NCBI RefSeq assembly: GCF_030817275.1
Contig: NZ_JAUSZD010000002.1
Location: forward strand, 6,262,001 to 6,326,000
Origin: Paenibacillus sp. V4I7
Lineage (GTDB): Bacteria; Bacillota; Bacilli; Paenibacillales; NBRC-103111
Reading direction: 5' to 3'
DNA length: 64,000 bases
Shown here piece by piece: positions 35,766 to 44,699 of this stretch. Each line of letters begins with the position of its first letter. Within the stretch, counting starts at the first letter, position 1. The position numbers were made by a program, and so were the translations under genes. Under the pieces are notes generated by a model, which worked only from the letters and a program-made list of their open reading frames with translations, did not search any database and was not told the DNA's origin.

Positions 35766-37283
35766 TTATGCCATATGCTGTGCAGCAAGGCGCATGATCT
35801 CTTCTTCCGTTGCTTTATTTCCTTCTACAATGCCTGTAAGGCGTCCTTCACACATGACCATGATTCGGTCTGACATCCCTAACAGTTCGGGCATTTCAGA
35901 AGAGATCATGATAATACTTTTCCCCTGCTTCGCAAGGTCAGCGATGATGGAGTAAATTTCGAATTTAGCACCTACGTCAATTCCCCGTGTCGGTTCATCA
36001 AGCAGAAGCACGTCCGGTTCTGTGAGCAGCCATCTGGCAAGCAGCACCTTTTGTTGGTTACCACCTGACAGGTTCTTGATCAACGCGTGCATATTCGGTG
36101 TCTTCACCCGAAGCATTTCGATACTTCGTTCGACTTCTACTTTACGTTTAGCTTCGTTAATAAAGCCCAGTGGATTCATATACCTGCCCAAATTCGCAAT
36201 CACGGTGTTTTCAAGAACAGATAGTACGGGGAAAATACCCGTTACACGACGCTCTTCCGTGAGCAAAGCGATTTTCTGCTTAATAGCATCGATCGGCGAC
36301 TTGAGCTTCACTTGCTTGCCATGCATGGAAATGCTGCCGGAAGCAACACCTCTCATCCCGAACAAAGCTTCAATCAACTCCGTCCGCTGAGCACCAACAA
36401 GACCACCGACTCCAAGAATCTCTCCCTTACGAAGATCAAAGGATACGTTCTTAAATGATCTTGGAATGATAGAAGTCAGTCCTTCGACTTTCATTAATAC
36501 ACCGTTCGGCACATTGCTGCGCTCAGGGAAACGCTCCTTCAGATCTCGTCCGACCATCTTCGAAATAATCATGTCGGTCGTTAACTCCGACGAAGCCCAC
36601 GTACCGATCTTGGTACCGTCTCGCATAATCGTCACTTCATCAGAAATTTCAAGAATTTCTTCCATTTTATGTGAAATATAGATGATCGAAACGCCACGAC
36701 TTCTCAGGTCGCGAATGATGCGAAACAGCTGCTCAACTTCGTTACCCGTTAGTGAAGAAGTCGGCTCATCCATAACAATGACTTTCGAATTGAATGACAC
36801 AGCCTTGGCAATTTCAATGGACTGCACCTTAGAAACAGATAATGTTCCTACCAGTGTGTCCGGATTAATATCCATCTGGAGCTGTTTGAATAAGCTCTCT
36901 GTATCTCTGCGCATCTTCTTATGATCCACTAATTTCAAAGGTCCGATCCCTTTTAGCGGAAATCTGCCAAGCCAAATATTCTCCATTACGTTACGATGAG
37001 GAACCGGATGAAGCTCCTGATGGATCATGGAAATGCCGCTTGATAAAGCATCTTTCGAACTTTGAATGGAAACAACTTCGCCATTCAATTTGATTTCTCC
37101 ACCATCCGGCTTATAAATACCGAACAAGCATTTCATCAGCGTCGATTTGCCCGCACCGTTCTCTCCCATCAGCGCATGCACGCTTCCCGGGCGAACTTTG
37201 AGGGTAACGTTATCCAGCGCTTTGACGCCGGGGAATTCTTTGGAGATTTGATTCATTTCCAATAAATAGTCATGTTCAGTCAT
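35766..37283 (-). CDS. mglA: galactose/methyl-galactoside ABC transporter ATP-binding protein
   Basis: This 505-aa tandem ATPase has its first nucleotide-binding domain with Walker A GENGAGKSTLMK, signature LSVSKVQSIEIAKAV and Walker B VIVMDEPTSSL. The second domain has the degenerate loop GGLVGAQRTELIEALFG and an intact signature LSGGNQQKVLLARWL with LLLDEPTRGIDVG. This one-active/one-degenerate pattern is normal for MglA/RbsA. GGGGGAG lies 5 nt before the ATG. Confidence 0.95.
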   Translation of the reverse strand: MTEHDYLLEMNQISKEFPGVKALDNVTLKVRPGSVHALMGENGAGKSTLMKCLFGIYKPDGGEIKLNGEVVSIQSSKDALSSGISMIHQELHPVPHRNVMENIWLGRFPLKGIGPLKLVDHKKMRRDTESLFKQLQMDINPDTLVGTLSVSKVQSIEIAKAVSFNSKVIVMDEPTSSLTGNEVEQLFRIIRDLRSRGVSIIYISHKMEEILEISDEVTIMRDGTKIGTWASSELTTDMIISKMVGRDLKERFPERSNVPNGVLMKVEGLTSIIPRSFKNVSFDLRKGEILGVGGLVGAQRTELIEALFGMRGVASGSISMHGKQVKLKSPIDAIKQKIALLTEERRVTGIFPVLSVLENTVIANLGRYMNPLGFINEAKRKVEVERSIEMLRVKTPNMHALIKNLSGGNQQKVLLARWLLTEPDVLLLDEPTRGIDVGAKFEIYSIIADLAKQGKSIIMISSEMPELLGMSDRIMVMCEGRLTGIVEGNKATEEEIMRLAAQHMA

Positions 37284-37374
37284 GGTAACTCCCCCTACAG
37301 CTCACGATAATCCCCACAAAGTGAAGCCTTTCTTCGTTGTCTCTTTACCTTTGCATGGGTTCCCAAATAAGGAA

Positions 37375-37413
37375 GGCAAGAGCGCCCGCGTATGATACAT
37401 CGCTGCTCTTGCC
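37375..37413. terminator. hairpin between mglB and mglA
   Basis: GGCAAGAGC and GCTCTTGCC pair over 9 bp, with further pairing inside. There is no T-run. Lying just after the mglB stop, it could stabilise or attenuate mRNA so that binding protein exceeds the ATPase. Confidence 0.6.
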
Positions 37414-37427
37414 CGCTTCTATTCGGA

Positions 37428-38501
37428 TTACTTCGCTTCGTTCATGTTAGCTTTTGTAATCTTTTTGTAGGAAATCCATACATATTTGCCGTCAGTTACA
37501 TCGTAGCCTGTTGTTTCTTTGCTTGGTGTTTTACCGTTAGCAAGTGCTGCTGCTACATTCGTTGTTGCTGCACCTTGGTTTTTCGCATCGTTCAGAACCG
37601 TTCCGAGCAATGTGCCATCACTAAGCGCTTGAAGAGCAGGAGCTGTAGCATCTACGCCTACAACCGGTAGGAATTTGTTGTCTTTGAAATAGCCTTTTGC
37701 TTTCAAAGCTTCGATAGCGCCAAGTGCCATATCATCGTTGTTCGCAAGAACAGCTTCGATTTTATTTTCGCTGGAAGCTAAGAATGCTGCCATTTTTTCT
37801 TGACCTTTAACGCGGTCCCACATAGCTGTATCTTCCGCTACTTTTTCTACACCAAGACCAGCATCAGTGATCGCTTGGATGGAGAACTTCGTGCGAAGCT
37901 CAGCATCTTGATGTCCTGGCTCGCCTTTCAGCATAACGTATTGGATTTTACCGTCTTTGTTTTTATCCGCTTCTGGGTGAGCTTTGAAGTAGTCAACCAG
38001 CAGTTGGCCTTCCATAGTACCGGATTGCTCAGCTTTAGCGCCTACGTAGTAAACTTTATCCCATTTCTTCATATCATCAGCAAGTGGCTCACGGTTCAAG
38101 AAAACAACTGGAACGTTTGCAGCTTTTGCTTTGTCGATGATAACGCCTGCCGCTGTACGGTCAACTGCGTTAATCGCTAGAGCGTTTACTTTTTTCGTGA
38201 TGAAAAGATCGACTTTATCATTTTGAGTTGGTTGTGAGTTCTGGCTGTCTACGATATCAACTGTTGCTTTATCTTTAGCAGCATCAGCGATCGCGGCACG
38301 AACACCAGACATGAATGTATCGTCAAATTTGTAGATGGCTACACCAATTGTAGGTTTTTTAGCTGTGTCTGCAGCTTTTGGAGTTGCTGCTGCGCCGGCA
38401 GTTGCTGCTGGAGCAGGTGTTGGTGTTTCAGTTTTATTACCACAGCCTGCTACGGTTGCAACCAAAGCGCCTGCTACTGCAAGTGTAATCAATTTTTTCA
38501 A
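37428..38501 (-). CDS. mglB: galactose/glucose-binding lipoprotein
   Basis: This 357-aa lipoprotein has lipobox VAGC (Cys about 20), then a Pro/Ala/Thr-rich linker and a type I periplasmic binding fold. DKNKDGKIQYVMLKGEPGHQ matches the calcium-binding loop of E. coli galactose-binding protein (residues about 175-194), which supports galactose/glucose specificity. It starts with TTG, with GGGAGGG upstream. It feeds MglAC and may also feed a chemoreceptor. Confidence 0.9.
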   Translation of the reverse strand: MKKLITLAVAGALVATVAGCGNKTETPTPAPAATAGAAATPKAADTAKKPTIGVAIYKFDDTFMSGVRAAIADAAKDKATVDIVDSQNSQPTQNDKVDLFITKKVNALAINAVDRTAAGVIIDKAKAANVPVVFLNREPLADDMKKWDKVYYVGAKAEQSGTMEGQLLVDYFKAHPEADKNKDGKIQYVMLKGEPGHQDAELRTKFSIQAITDAGLGVEKVAEDTAMWDRVKGQEKMAAFLASSENKIEAVLANNDDMALGAIEALKAKGYFKDNKFLPVVGVDATAPALQALSDGTLLGTVLNDAKNQGAATTNVAAALANGKTPSKETTGYDVTDGKYVWISYKKITKANMNEAK

Positions 38502-38548
38502 GGTAAGACCCTCCCTAAAAGGTGTGTTGTTTATTATTTACATTCCCT

Positions 38549-38576
38549 ACTATACTGGATCAAAACATCAAAACAA
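38549..38576 (-). promoter_or_regulatory. candidate mglB promoter
   Basis: On the minus strand TTGTTT (38571-38576), 16 nt, then TATAGT (38549-38554). It would allow mglBAC to be transcribed separately from the sensor genes. Confidence 0.4.
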
Positions 38577-38611
38577 ATGCAATATCCTCATATGTTCTAT
38601 CAAAATTCTCA

Positions 38612-39595
38612 TCACTTTATAAAAGGGAACAGCAGCTTCTGATTATCCGACCAGAACATATTACCCAGATCAATGGCTTTAATCCCTGTATCCACGCGGC
38701 TGGGCACCTTCTTCCCTTTCGAAGCTTCAGCCGCGTTCTTTACACCCAAATACCCGATACTGAATGGATTCTGAATGATCGTCGCTTGGATGACACCCTC
38801 TTGCAGCATCTCCAGCTCTTCAGATGTACTATCAAATGTGATGATTTTCACTTTGTCCTGAAGGTTCATACTCTGAATCGCATGCGCAACGCCAATGGAG
38901 GAGATTTCATTCAAAGCAACAATCCCGTCTAATTGGGGATGCTTCCCCATCATATTACGGGTTAGCTGCGCAGCAAGCTCGTAGTCAGTCATACTGTAAA
39001 CCTTTTCAATCACCTTAATATCCGGATATTTAGATAATTCTTCCAAAAGACCTTCTTCTCGAAGCTCTGTATTGCGCTCTCCTTGCATAAAGCTAACAAT
39101 AGCAATATCACCGCTTGTCCCAGCCAACTTGATGAGTTGTTTGCCAGCCAACTGTCCAGCCTCATAATTATTAGCCCCGATAAAGCTCTTGGCTTTACGT
39201 GTCTCCACTTCAGAGTCAATCGTGATGACAGGAATTCCGCGTATGGACGCATCGTCCACAACCCCGGACAATTGCTTATAACTGTTAGGAGCCAACACAA
39301 TGGCGTCCGGTCCGCTGCTGATCGATTGCTCCATTAAAGCGATTTGCCCCTTCACGTCCGCTTCATCGCCTGGTGCACGGAAATCCAGCGCAACATCAAA
39401 CTCCTTCGCGGCCACCTCGGCGCCGATCTTCACCGTCTTCCAGTAATCACCGTTTTGACTTCGGAGTACAACCTCCAAATGTTTCTTCTGCTCGGTTGGT
39501 GTGGTCTCCTCCGTTGGTTTGGAACAGGAAGACAAGGAGATGACGGCTACCAGAACGGCAAATAGAAGGGGTCTTACTCTCATTGTTTTATCCAT
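38612..39595 (-). CDS. sugar-binding lipoprotein, RbsB/YtfQ type, probable sensor component
   Basis: This 327-aa lipoprotein has lipobox SLSSC (Cys about 24), followed by a type I binding fold of the Peripla_BP_4 group (LEVVLRSQNGDYWKTVKIGA, DAIVLAPNSYKQLSGVVDDA, IPVITIDSEVE). It lies directly after the YesN and YesM genes and before mglB. Sets of binding protein, YesM kinase and YesN regulator are known in clostridia, where the binding protein presents xylose to the kinase; I infer the same role here for a hexose. GGAAGGAG lies 5 nt before the ATG. Confidence 0.85.
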   Translation of the reverse strand: MDKTMRVRPLLFAVLVAVISLSSCSKPTEETTPTEQKKHLEVVLRSQNGDYWKTVKIGAEVAAKEFDVALDFRAPGDEADVKGQIALMEQSISSGPDAIVLAPNSYKQLSGVVDDASIRGIPVITIDSEVETRKAKSFIGANNYEAGQLAGKQLIKLAGTSGDIAIVSFMQGERNTELREEGLLEELSKYPDIKVIEKVYSMTDYELAAQLTRNMMGKHPQLDGIVALNEISSIGVAHAIQSMNLQDKVKIITFDSTSEELEMLQEGVIQATIIQNPFSIGYLGVKNAAEASKGKKVPSRVDTGIKAIDLGNMFWSDNQKLLFPFIK

Positions 39596-39640
39596 GGCTT
39601 CTCCTTCCTATTCATCTTCAAGAACTTTATATAGGGATCT

Positions 39641-41434
39641 TTAATCATAGATTAAAGTCTCTCTCTCTGCAGGAATCCAAATCTTGACGGTAGTTCCTTC
39701 TTCCAGCTCGCTTTCAACCTTGACCCCATACTCCGAACCGAAATATAACTGGATGCGCTCATGCACATTTCGCAGCCCTACCCCAGACCCTTTTTCACTT
39801 TTCACCTGACCGGTCAGGATGCTTTTGAGTGTTTCTTCCGACATACCGACACCGTTATCCCGAATCTCGAATAGGATCTTCTCATTGTCTTTGCCAACCG
39901 ATATGTGAATGAGGCCTTCGTCCACCATATATTCAATGCCATGATAGAGCGCGTTTTCCACAAAAGGTTGTAAAATCAGCTTCAGCGTCTTGTATGGCAG
40001 CACCTCATCATCCACCTGAATCTTGTAATCGAACTTATCCTTATACCGCATCTTTTGGATAATCAAATAATTCCGAATGTGCTCGATCTCTTCCCCGATT
40101 GTAATGATATTTTTACCCTTGCTCAGTGATATCCTGAAAAACTTGGACAAGGACGTGATGGTTTTGACGACGTCTTCATTCTTCCCATTACCCACCATAC
40201 GAACAACGGAATTGAGTGTATTGTACAAAAAATGCGGATTAATCTGAGACTGCAGTACCTCCAGCTCGTTCTTACGCTTCGTCTCCTGCTCATGGATGCT
40301 TTGATCCATCAGTTCACGAACCCGTGAGACCATCAGATTAAATCTTCGCGAGAGCTGCTCCACTTCATCAGCGCCCCGAACATGAATATAGGTGTCAAAA
40401 TGGCCCTTTTCGACCATTTCCATCGACTTCTTTAGTCGCTTAATAGGCTGCGAAATACGCGCAGACATGAAGGACGAGATCAACAAAATGAAAACAAGGA
40501 CAATGACGAGAAGCCAAATCATGAACGTACTAATTTCCTTGCGTGTAGTAACCATTTCATCCATGTAGGAGACGCCAATAATTTTCCAACCGATGTTACT
40601 AACCGTCCTGACTACATTAAGCCGCGACTCGCCATCGCTGATATCCATGTATTTTCCATATGAGAATTTGAGCGCTTGCTCCACATTTTCATACTTCAAA
40701 CCAATATAAATAAGCTGCTGCTGCGGGTGATAGACAATGTTACCGGCAGAGTCATCGATGATGTAAACGTAGCCCTTTTTACCAAGAGAAACCGTACGAA
40801 ACACATCGTCCAGTGTCTTGAAATTAATATCCACAAGGAGTACGGCATCCACCCATTTCCCATTCTGCTCAATGGAAACCCCTTTACTCATGGAAACGAC
40901 CCATTTGTACGGGTCCTTGAACAGGTTCTGGATATGCGGCAGGGAAAAAGTGAGATGGTTCGGATTATCCAGCGCAGACTTAAACCACGACTGCTCGAGA
41001 AGTCGTGTATTTTTACGCATCTCGGTCGTGGGAATGCCGGTCACTAGTCCACCATCCGCTGTAAAAAGATGAATAGATACGATATCCTCGCGCGTGCTTG
41101 CGATCGTTTCCAGCTGCTCGAGAAGCTTGTCCGTAGGAATGCCACGGCTTTTGGCAATTTTCGCATCAACCACCTCAAAGGTGTCCGCCATGCCTTTAAT
41201 ATAGTGTTCCAAGTTAAACTGTACCTGCTCGATCACCTGCTGCGTATTCAGAAAAGCACTCTCTTCCGCGGTTCTAGAAAATTTATTATAAAGCACCAAC
41301 GAGACGATCAACATGACGATCACAGTAATCAAAATAAAAGACATCGTAATCGTAAATTGAATGCTTTTCACCCTCATTGTGTCCAGCATTACGTTATACA
41401 AGGTCTCGAATAGCTTTCTCATTTTACGTTTCAA
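39641..41434 (-). CDS. sensor histidine kinase, YesM type
   Basis: This 597-aa membrane kinase has a transmembrane segment at about residues 27-50, an extracellular Cache-type domain (55-290), a second segment at about 296-318, HAMP, then the His_kinase domain with QINPHFLYNTL (phospho-His) and HATPase_c (ILQPFVENALYHGIE, EIRDNGVGMSE, GSGVGLRNV). It starts with TTG, with GGTGG 6 nt before it. It is preceded by the YesN-type regulator and followed by a binding protein, so all three should work as one sensory unit controlling mglBAC. Confidence 0.93.
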   Translation of the reverse strand: MKRKMRKLFETLYNVMLDTMRVKSIQFTITMSFILITVIVMLIVSLVLYNKFSRTAEESAFLNTQQVIEQVQFNLEHYIKGMADTFEVVDAKIAKSRGIPTDKLLEQLETIASTREDIVSIHLFTADGGLVTGIPTTEMRKNTRLLEQSWFKSALDNPNHLTFSLPHIQNLFKDPYKWVVSMSKGVSIEQNGKWVDAVLLVDINFKTLDDVFRTVSLGKKGYVYIIDDSAGNIVYHPQQQLIYIGLKYENVEQALKFSYGKYMDISDGESRLNVVRTVSNIGWKIIGVSYMDEMVTTRKEISTFMIWLLVIVLVFILLISSFMSARISQPIKRLKKSMEMVEKGHFDTYIHVRGADEVEQLSRRFNLMVSRVRELMDQSIHEQETKRKNELEVLQSQINPHFLYNTLNSVVRMVGNGKNEDVVKTITSLSKFFRISLSKGKNIITIGEEIEHIRNYLIIQKMRYKDKFDYKIQVDDEVLPYKTLKLILQPFVENALYHGIEYMVDEGLIHISVGKDNEKILFEIRDNGVGMSEETLKSILTGQVKSEKGSGVGLRNVHERIQLYFGSEYGVKVESELEEGTTVKIWIPAERETLIYD

Positions 41435-41458
41435 GCTTTACCACCCGCTCCTTTAACA

Positions 41459-43117
41459 CTAAAGCCCTTTGGAACTGTTATTCCGATACTCTTTGGGGGA
41501 TACACCGACATTTTTACGGAACGAAAAGCTGAAGTAATTGGCATCGGCATAGCCAACCTTCTCTGCGATCGTAAGTAGCTTCATATCCGTAGAACGCAAG
41601 AGCTCCTTGGCTGCTTCCATACGAATATGGTTCAAATAGTTCACGAAGGTCATTTTCGTCTCTTTCTTGAAAATACTGCTGAAATATCCCGCGCTAATAT
41701 GCAGGTGGCCGCACACTTTATTAATTGTAATATCACCTTCGTGATAGTGGCTCTTCGTATAATCCTTAGCCATTTCGACCAGGTTTTTGTACGTATATTG
41801 ACGATCCGTCGCGATATGATTCATCATGCTGGCACATAATTCGGCAAGCCAATGCTTGGCTTCTTCCAAGGATGTGAATTTATTAATCTCTGTAAATGGA
41901 ATAAAATGCTCGCCAAATACCTCATCGACATTAAGGTTCGAGTCCTTGGCTGCTTTCAGGATACAAGTTAATATTTCGAGTAAATAAATTTGGTAGTCCT
42001 TAACGGAAACACCGCCCTCTATCCCTTGAAAAAGCTCATCCATCGTCTCTCGAATCTCCTGACTCGTCCCGACCTTAATGCAGCGCGTCAAGGCATGCTC
42101 CTTCACATCGTCAAAACGAATCTTCTCCACGTTTCGCTTCTCCACATCATCGATGTAGATCATGCGGTTGTTGCCTAAGATCAGCCGGTAATCAAGCGCC
42201 AACACGGCATCTTCATAAGAATAGCTGATCTTAGTTACATCTTTCATAACGGTTCCAATTCCAACGGTAAGTGTAAACTTCAAATATTTCTCTACGTTCT
42301 GCCGTACTTCTTCCAGCACCTTCATCGTTTCTTGAAGCGCAGCTTCTTTGTCCATGCTCTCCCTCGCGGCTAGTACAACCACTTGATCGTTATGCATGAA
42401 AACAAGGCCAAGATGTCGTTTATCGGCAATCTCCTCGGTAATATTCAGCAGGGCAAAATATTTCAACGCCTGATCCTCCGAATATTTCAAAGAAACGGAC
42501 TTCGCCAGCTCACTGCGATTCTCCAAATCCTCTTCATGAATGAGCACCCCATCGATGCTCAACACCGCTACAACATAACTATTCCCACTGAGCTCAATAC
42601 CGTAGTTCGCCGCCTTCTCGTATACTTCATCGCGCGGGAGTTTCCGATTCATCAGGGTCGCCAGGAAATTTTCCTTAAGCACAGGCATGCTCTTGCGGTA
42701 ATGCTCCTTCAGCAGCTGTACATTTTCCCGATGGGACACTTCCTCCTGAATCTGCTCCTTCACCTTTAGCAAAGCATTGATCAGCTCTTGTGCGGAAAAA
42801 GGCTTCAGCACATATTCATCAATATGAAGCTTAATCGCCTTTTGGGCATACTCGAACTCATCATGCCCCGTGAGGATGATGAGCTTAATCGTCGGAAAGC
42901 GCTCACGGACCGCTTCTGCCAACTGAAGCCCATTCATGAACGGCATCTGAATATCCGTCACAACCACGTCCGGCTGCAGTCGCTCGACCATTTCCAGCGC
43001 TTCCCTACCGTTCTCCGCCTTCTCTATCACTTCAAAGTCAATGGCTTCCCAATTTATCTCACGGACGACACCTTCTCGCACGTCCTCTTCGTCATCCACT
43101 AATAGCAGCTTGTACAT
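41459..43117 (-). CDS. response regulator, YesN type (REC plus AraC HTH)
   Basis: This 552-aa regulator has an N-terminal receiver (LLVDDEEDVREGV, VVTDIQMPFMNGLQL with phospho-Asp, LTGHDEFEYAQKAI, VLKPFSAQEL), a middle region with a GGDEF-remnant-like fold often seen in YesN proteins, and a C-terminal double HTH (ISAGYFSSIFKKETKMTF, IAEKVGYADANYFSFSFRK). GGAGGACGGAC precedes the ATG. It is the first gene of the regulator-kinase-binding protein-mglBAC series. Confidence 0.93.
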   Translation of the reverse strand: MYKLLLVDDEEDVREGVVREINWEAIDFEVIEKAENGREALEMVERLQPDVVVTDIQMPFMNGLQLAEAVRERFPTIKLIILTGHDEFEYAQKAIKLHIDEYVLKPFSAQELINALLKVKEQIQEEVSHRENVQLLKEHYRKSMPVLKENFLATLMNRKLPRDEVYEKAANYGIELSGNSYVVAVLSIDGVLIHEEDLENRSELAKSVSLKYSEDQALKYFALLNITEEIADKRHLGLVFMHNDQVVVLAARESMDKEAALQETMKVLEEVRQNVEKYLKFTLTVGIGTVMKDVTKISYSYEDAVLALDYRLILGNNRMIYIDDVEKRNVEKIRFDDVKEHALTRCIKVGTSQEIRETMDELFQGIEGGVSVKDYQIYLLEILTCILKAAKDSNLNVDEVFGEHFIPFTEINKFTSLEEAKHWLAELCASMMNHIATDRQYTYKNLVEMAKDYTKSHYHEGDITINKVCGHLHISAGYFSSIFKKETKMTFVNYLNHIRMEAAKELLRSTDMKLLTIAEKVGYADANYFSFSFRKNVGVSPKEYRNNSSKGL

Positions 43118-43314
43118 GTCCGTCCTCCTAAAGCTTTCCGTTCGAAAAGCTTACATCGTAAGCGTATTCTTAATAAACATCATTGTACTAACTGCCTATG
43201 GAATAAACAACTGGTTGATACTCTAATGAGGAATTAATGGTAAAAATCACCTTATGAATGTTAAAATTGAAGTGAGATAAAGCAAACCCATTAAAAAGGA
43301 CATCATCTTGGACA

Positions 43315-43480
43315 GGCCCTTCGGGACAAAACTCCACTCAGCCGTTGCTGAACTGGGGAGATCAAACGACTTTCTGCAGTCGCTGGACCCGGCCTTTGCG
43401 GCCAAACTCCATTCAGCCTCGCTGGACTGGGCCTTTGAGACTTCCCCATTCAGCCGTCGCTGGAGAAGGCCCTTTGCGAT
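43315..43480. repeat. 39-bp tandem repeat, about four units
   Basis: Units begin near 43315, 43353 (degenerate), 43391, 43430 and a partial one at 43468. The consensus is GGCCTTTGCGGCCAAACTCC, then ATTCAGCCGTCGCTGGACTG. The period of 38-39 nt and GC-rich content contrast with the AT-rich surroundings. Confidence 0.85.
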
Positions 43481-43536
43481 GATGAAGGGAACCTGAGTAC
43501 GCTATTTCTTGCAAAATGCTTGTTTTCGTTACCCAA

Positions 43537-43667
43537 AGGGAACTACGATGCCTTATTTTGTCAATATTGAGGAATTCAATCCAATTTTCAAGGAATAGCG
43601 GATCGTGGTTCCGCTTAGGTCCCTGAAAACAGCTATACGAAAGAAATAACGAATCGACGTTCCCTCA
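43537..43667. repeat. three copies of the GGAACG repeat (locus 2)
   Basis: Copies at 43537-43560 (AGGGAACTACGATGCCTTAT), 43591-43619 (inverted; reads GGAACCACGATCCGCTATTC) and 43642-43667 (inverted; reads GGGAACGTCGATTCGTTATT). Spacing is about 50 nt. Same family as 32732-32806. Confidence 0.85.
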
Positions 43668-43739
43668 GTAAACAGGAATTGTAGATTACACTACAGGAAT
43701 TACAATAAAACTGCTCACACAAACAAGGAGGAAGACCCA

Positions 43740-44696
43740 TTGGATTTCACACAAATAGGACGAATCGCTTCACTTATTAAAGCTAACGTAGGTAAAGTCA
43801 TTGTTGGCAAGGACGATACCGTCGAGCTTATGGTCATTGCCCTCATTGCTTCCGGGCATGTGCTGCTTGAGGATGTTCCCGGTACAGGGAAAACGCAGCT
43901 AGCCAAAGCGCTGGCCCGCTCCCTCGACGGCACAATGAAGCGCATCCAGTTCACGCCCGACTTGCTGCCGTCAGATGTAAGCGGCATCAATTTCTTCAAT
44001 CAGAAGCTGGGCGAATTCGAATTCCGCCCAGGGCCGTTATTCGCTCACATCGTGCTTGCCGATGAGATTAACCGCGCGACGCCGCGCACGCAGTCCAGCT
44101 TGCTGGAAAGCATGGAGGAACGCCAAGTGAGCATCGACGGTGAAACACGCATGCTCGAAGCTCCGTTCCTCGTCATTGCCACGCAGAACCCTGTCGAGAA
44201 TCAGGGGACGTTCCCCCTCCCGGAAGCTCAGCTCGACCGCTTCCTGATGAAGCTCTCGCTGGGCTATCCGTCCGCAGCCGATCAGGTCCAGATCTTGAAG
44301 CGCTACCAACAGCATGATCCACTCGATCGGCTGCTGCCGGTTGTAGGCCGTGCTGAGCTGCTCGAAGCTCAGCACTTGTTCACGCAGGTGCGCGTCAGCG
44401 ACGAGCTGCTGCAGTACATCGTGCAGCTCGCGGAAGCGACGCGCGCGCATGCAGATGCCGCGCTTGGCGTCAGCCCGCGCGGTGTTCGCGCCTTGATGAA
44501 GTCAGCGCAGGTATACGCGGCGCTTCGCGGCCGCGACTACGTGCTGCCGGACGACATTAAGGCGCTGGCTGGGCCCGTCTGGGCGCACCGCATCCTGCTG
44601 CGCACGCGATCGCGCCAACAAGACCAACAGGTACATGCCCTGCTGGTCAGTATTCTTGCAGCTACCCCCGTTCCTACGGAAGTTAAGCTGGGGTAG
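43740..44696 (+). CDS. MoxR-family AAA ATPase
   Basis: This 318-aa cytoplasmic AAA+ protein has Walker A DVPGTGKTQLAKAL, Walker B IVLADEINRA, sensor ATQNPVENQGTFPLPEAQLDR, and a C-terminal lid (SPRGVRALMKSAQVYA). MoxR ATPases act as chaperone-like assembly factors and are typically encoded before a DUF58 protein, as here. It starts with TTG, with AAGGAGG 9 nt before it. The next gene starts 3 nt after the stop, so co-transcription is certain in practice. The second half is GC-richer. Confidence 0.93.
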   Translation: MDFTQIGRIASLIKANVGKVIVGKDDTVELMVIALIASGHVLLEDVPGTGKTQLAKALARSLDGTMKRIQFTPDLLPSDVSGINFFNQKLGEFEFRPGPLFAHIVLADEINRATPRTQSSLLESMEERQVSIDGETRMLEAPFLVIATQNPVENQGTFPLPEAQLDRFLMKLSLGYPSAADQVQILKRYQQHDPLDRLLPVVGRAELLEAQHLFTQVRVSDELLQYIVQLAEATRAHADAALGVSPRGVRALMKSAQVYAALRGRDYVLPDDIKALAGPVWAHRILLRTRSRQQDQQVHALLVSILAATPVPTEVKLG

Positions 44697-44699
44697 CCG

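Larger units (their letters stand above)
43118..43739. other. intergenic region with two repeat families, no gene
   Basis: It contains a 39-bp tandem repeat (43315-43480) and three GGAACG-type repeats (43537-43667). A short open frame through the tandem repeat has no ribosome site and is not called. Confidence 0.75.

Noticed and set aside
43308-43496. 62-codon frame through the 39-bp tandem repeat
   Set aside because: Explained by the repeat period; no ribosome site.
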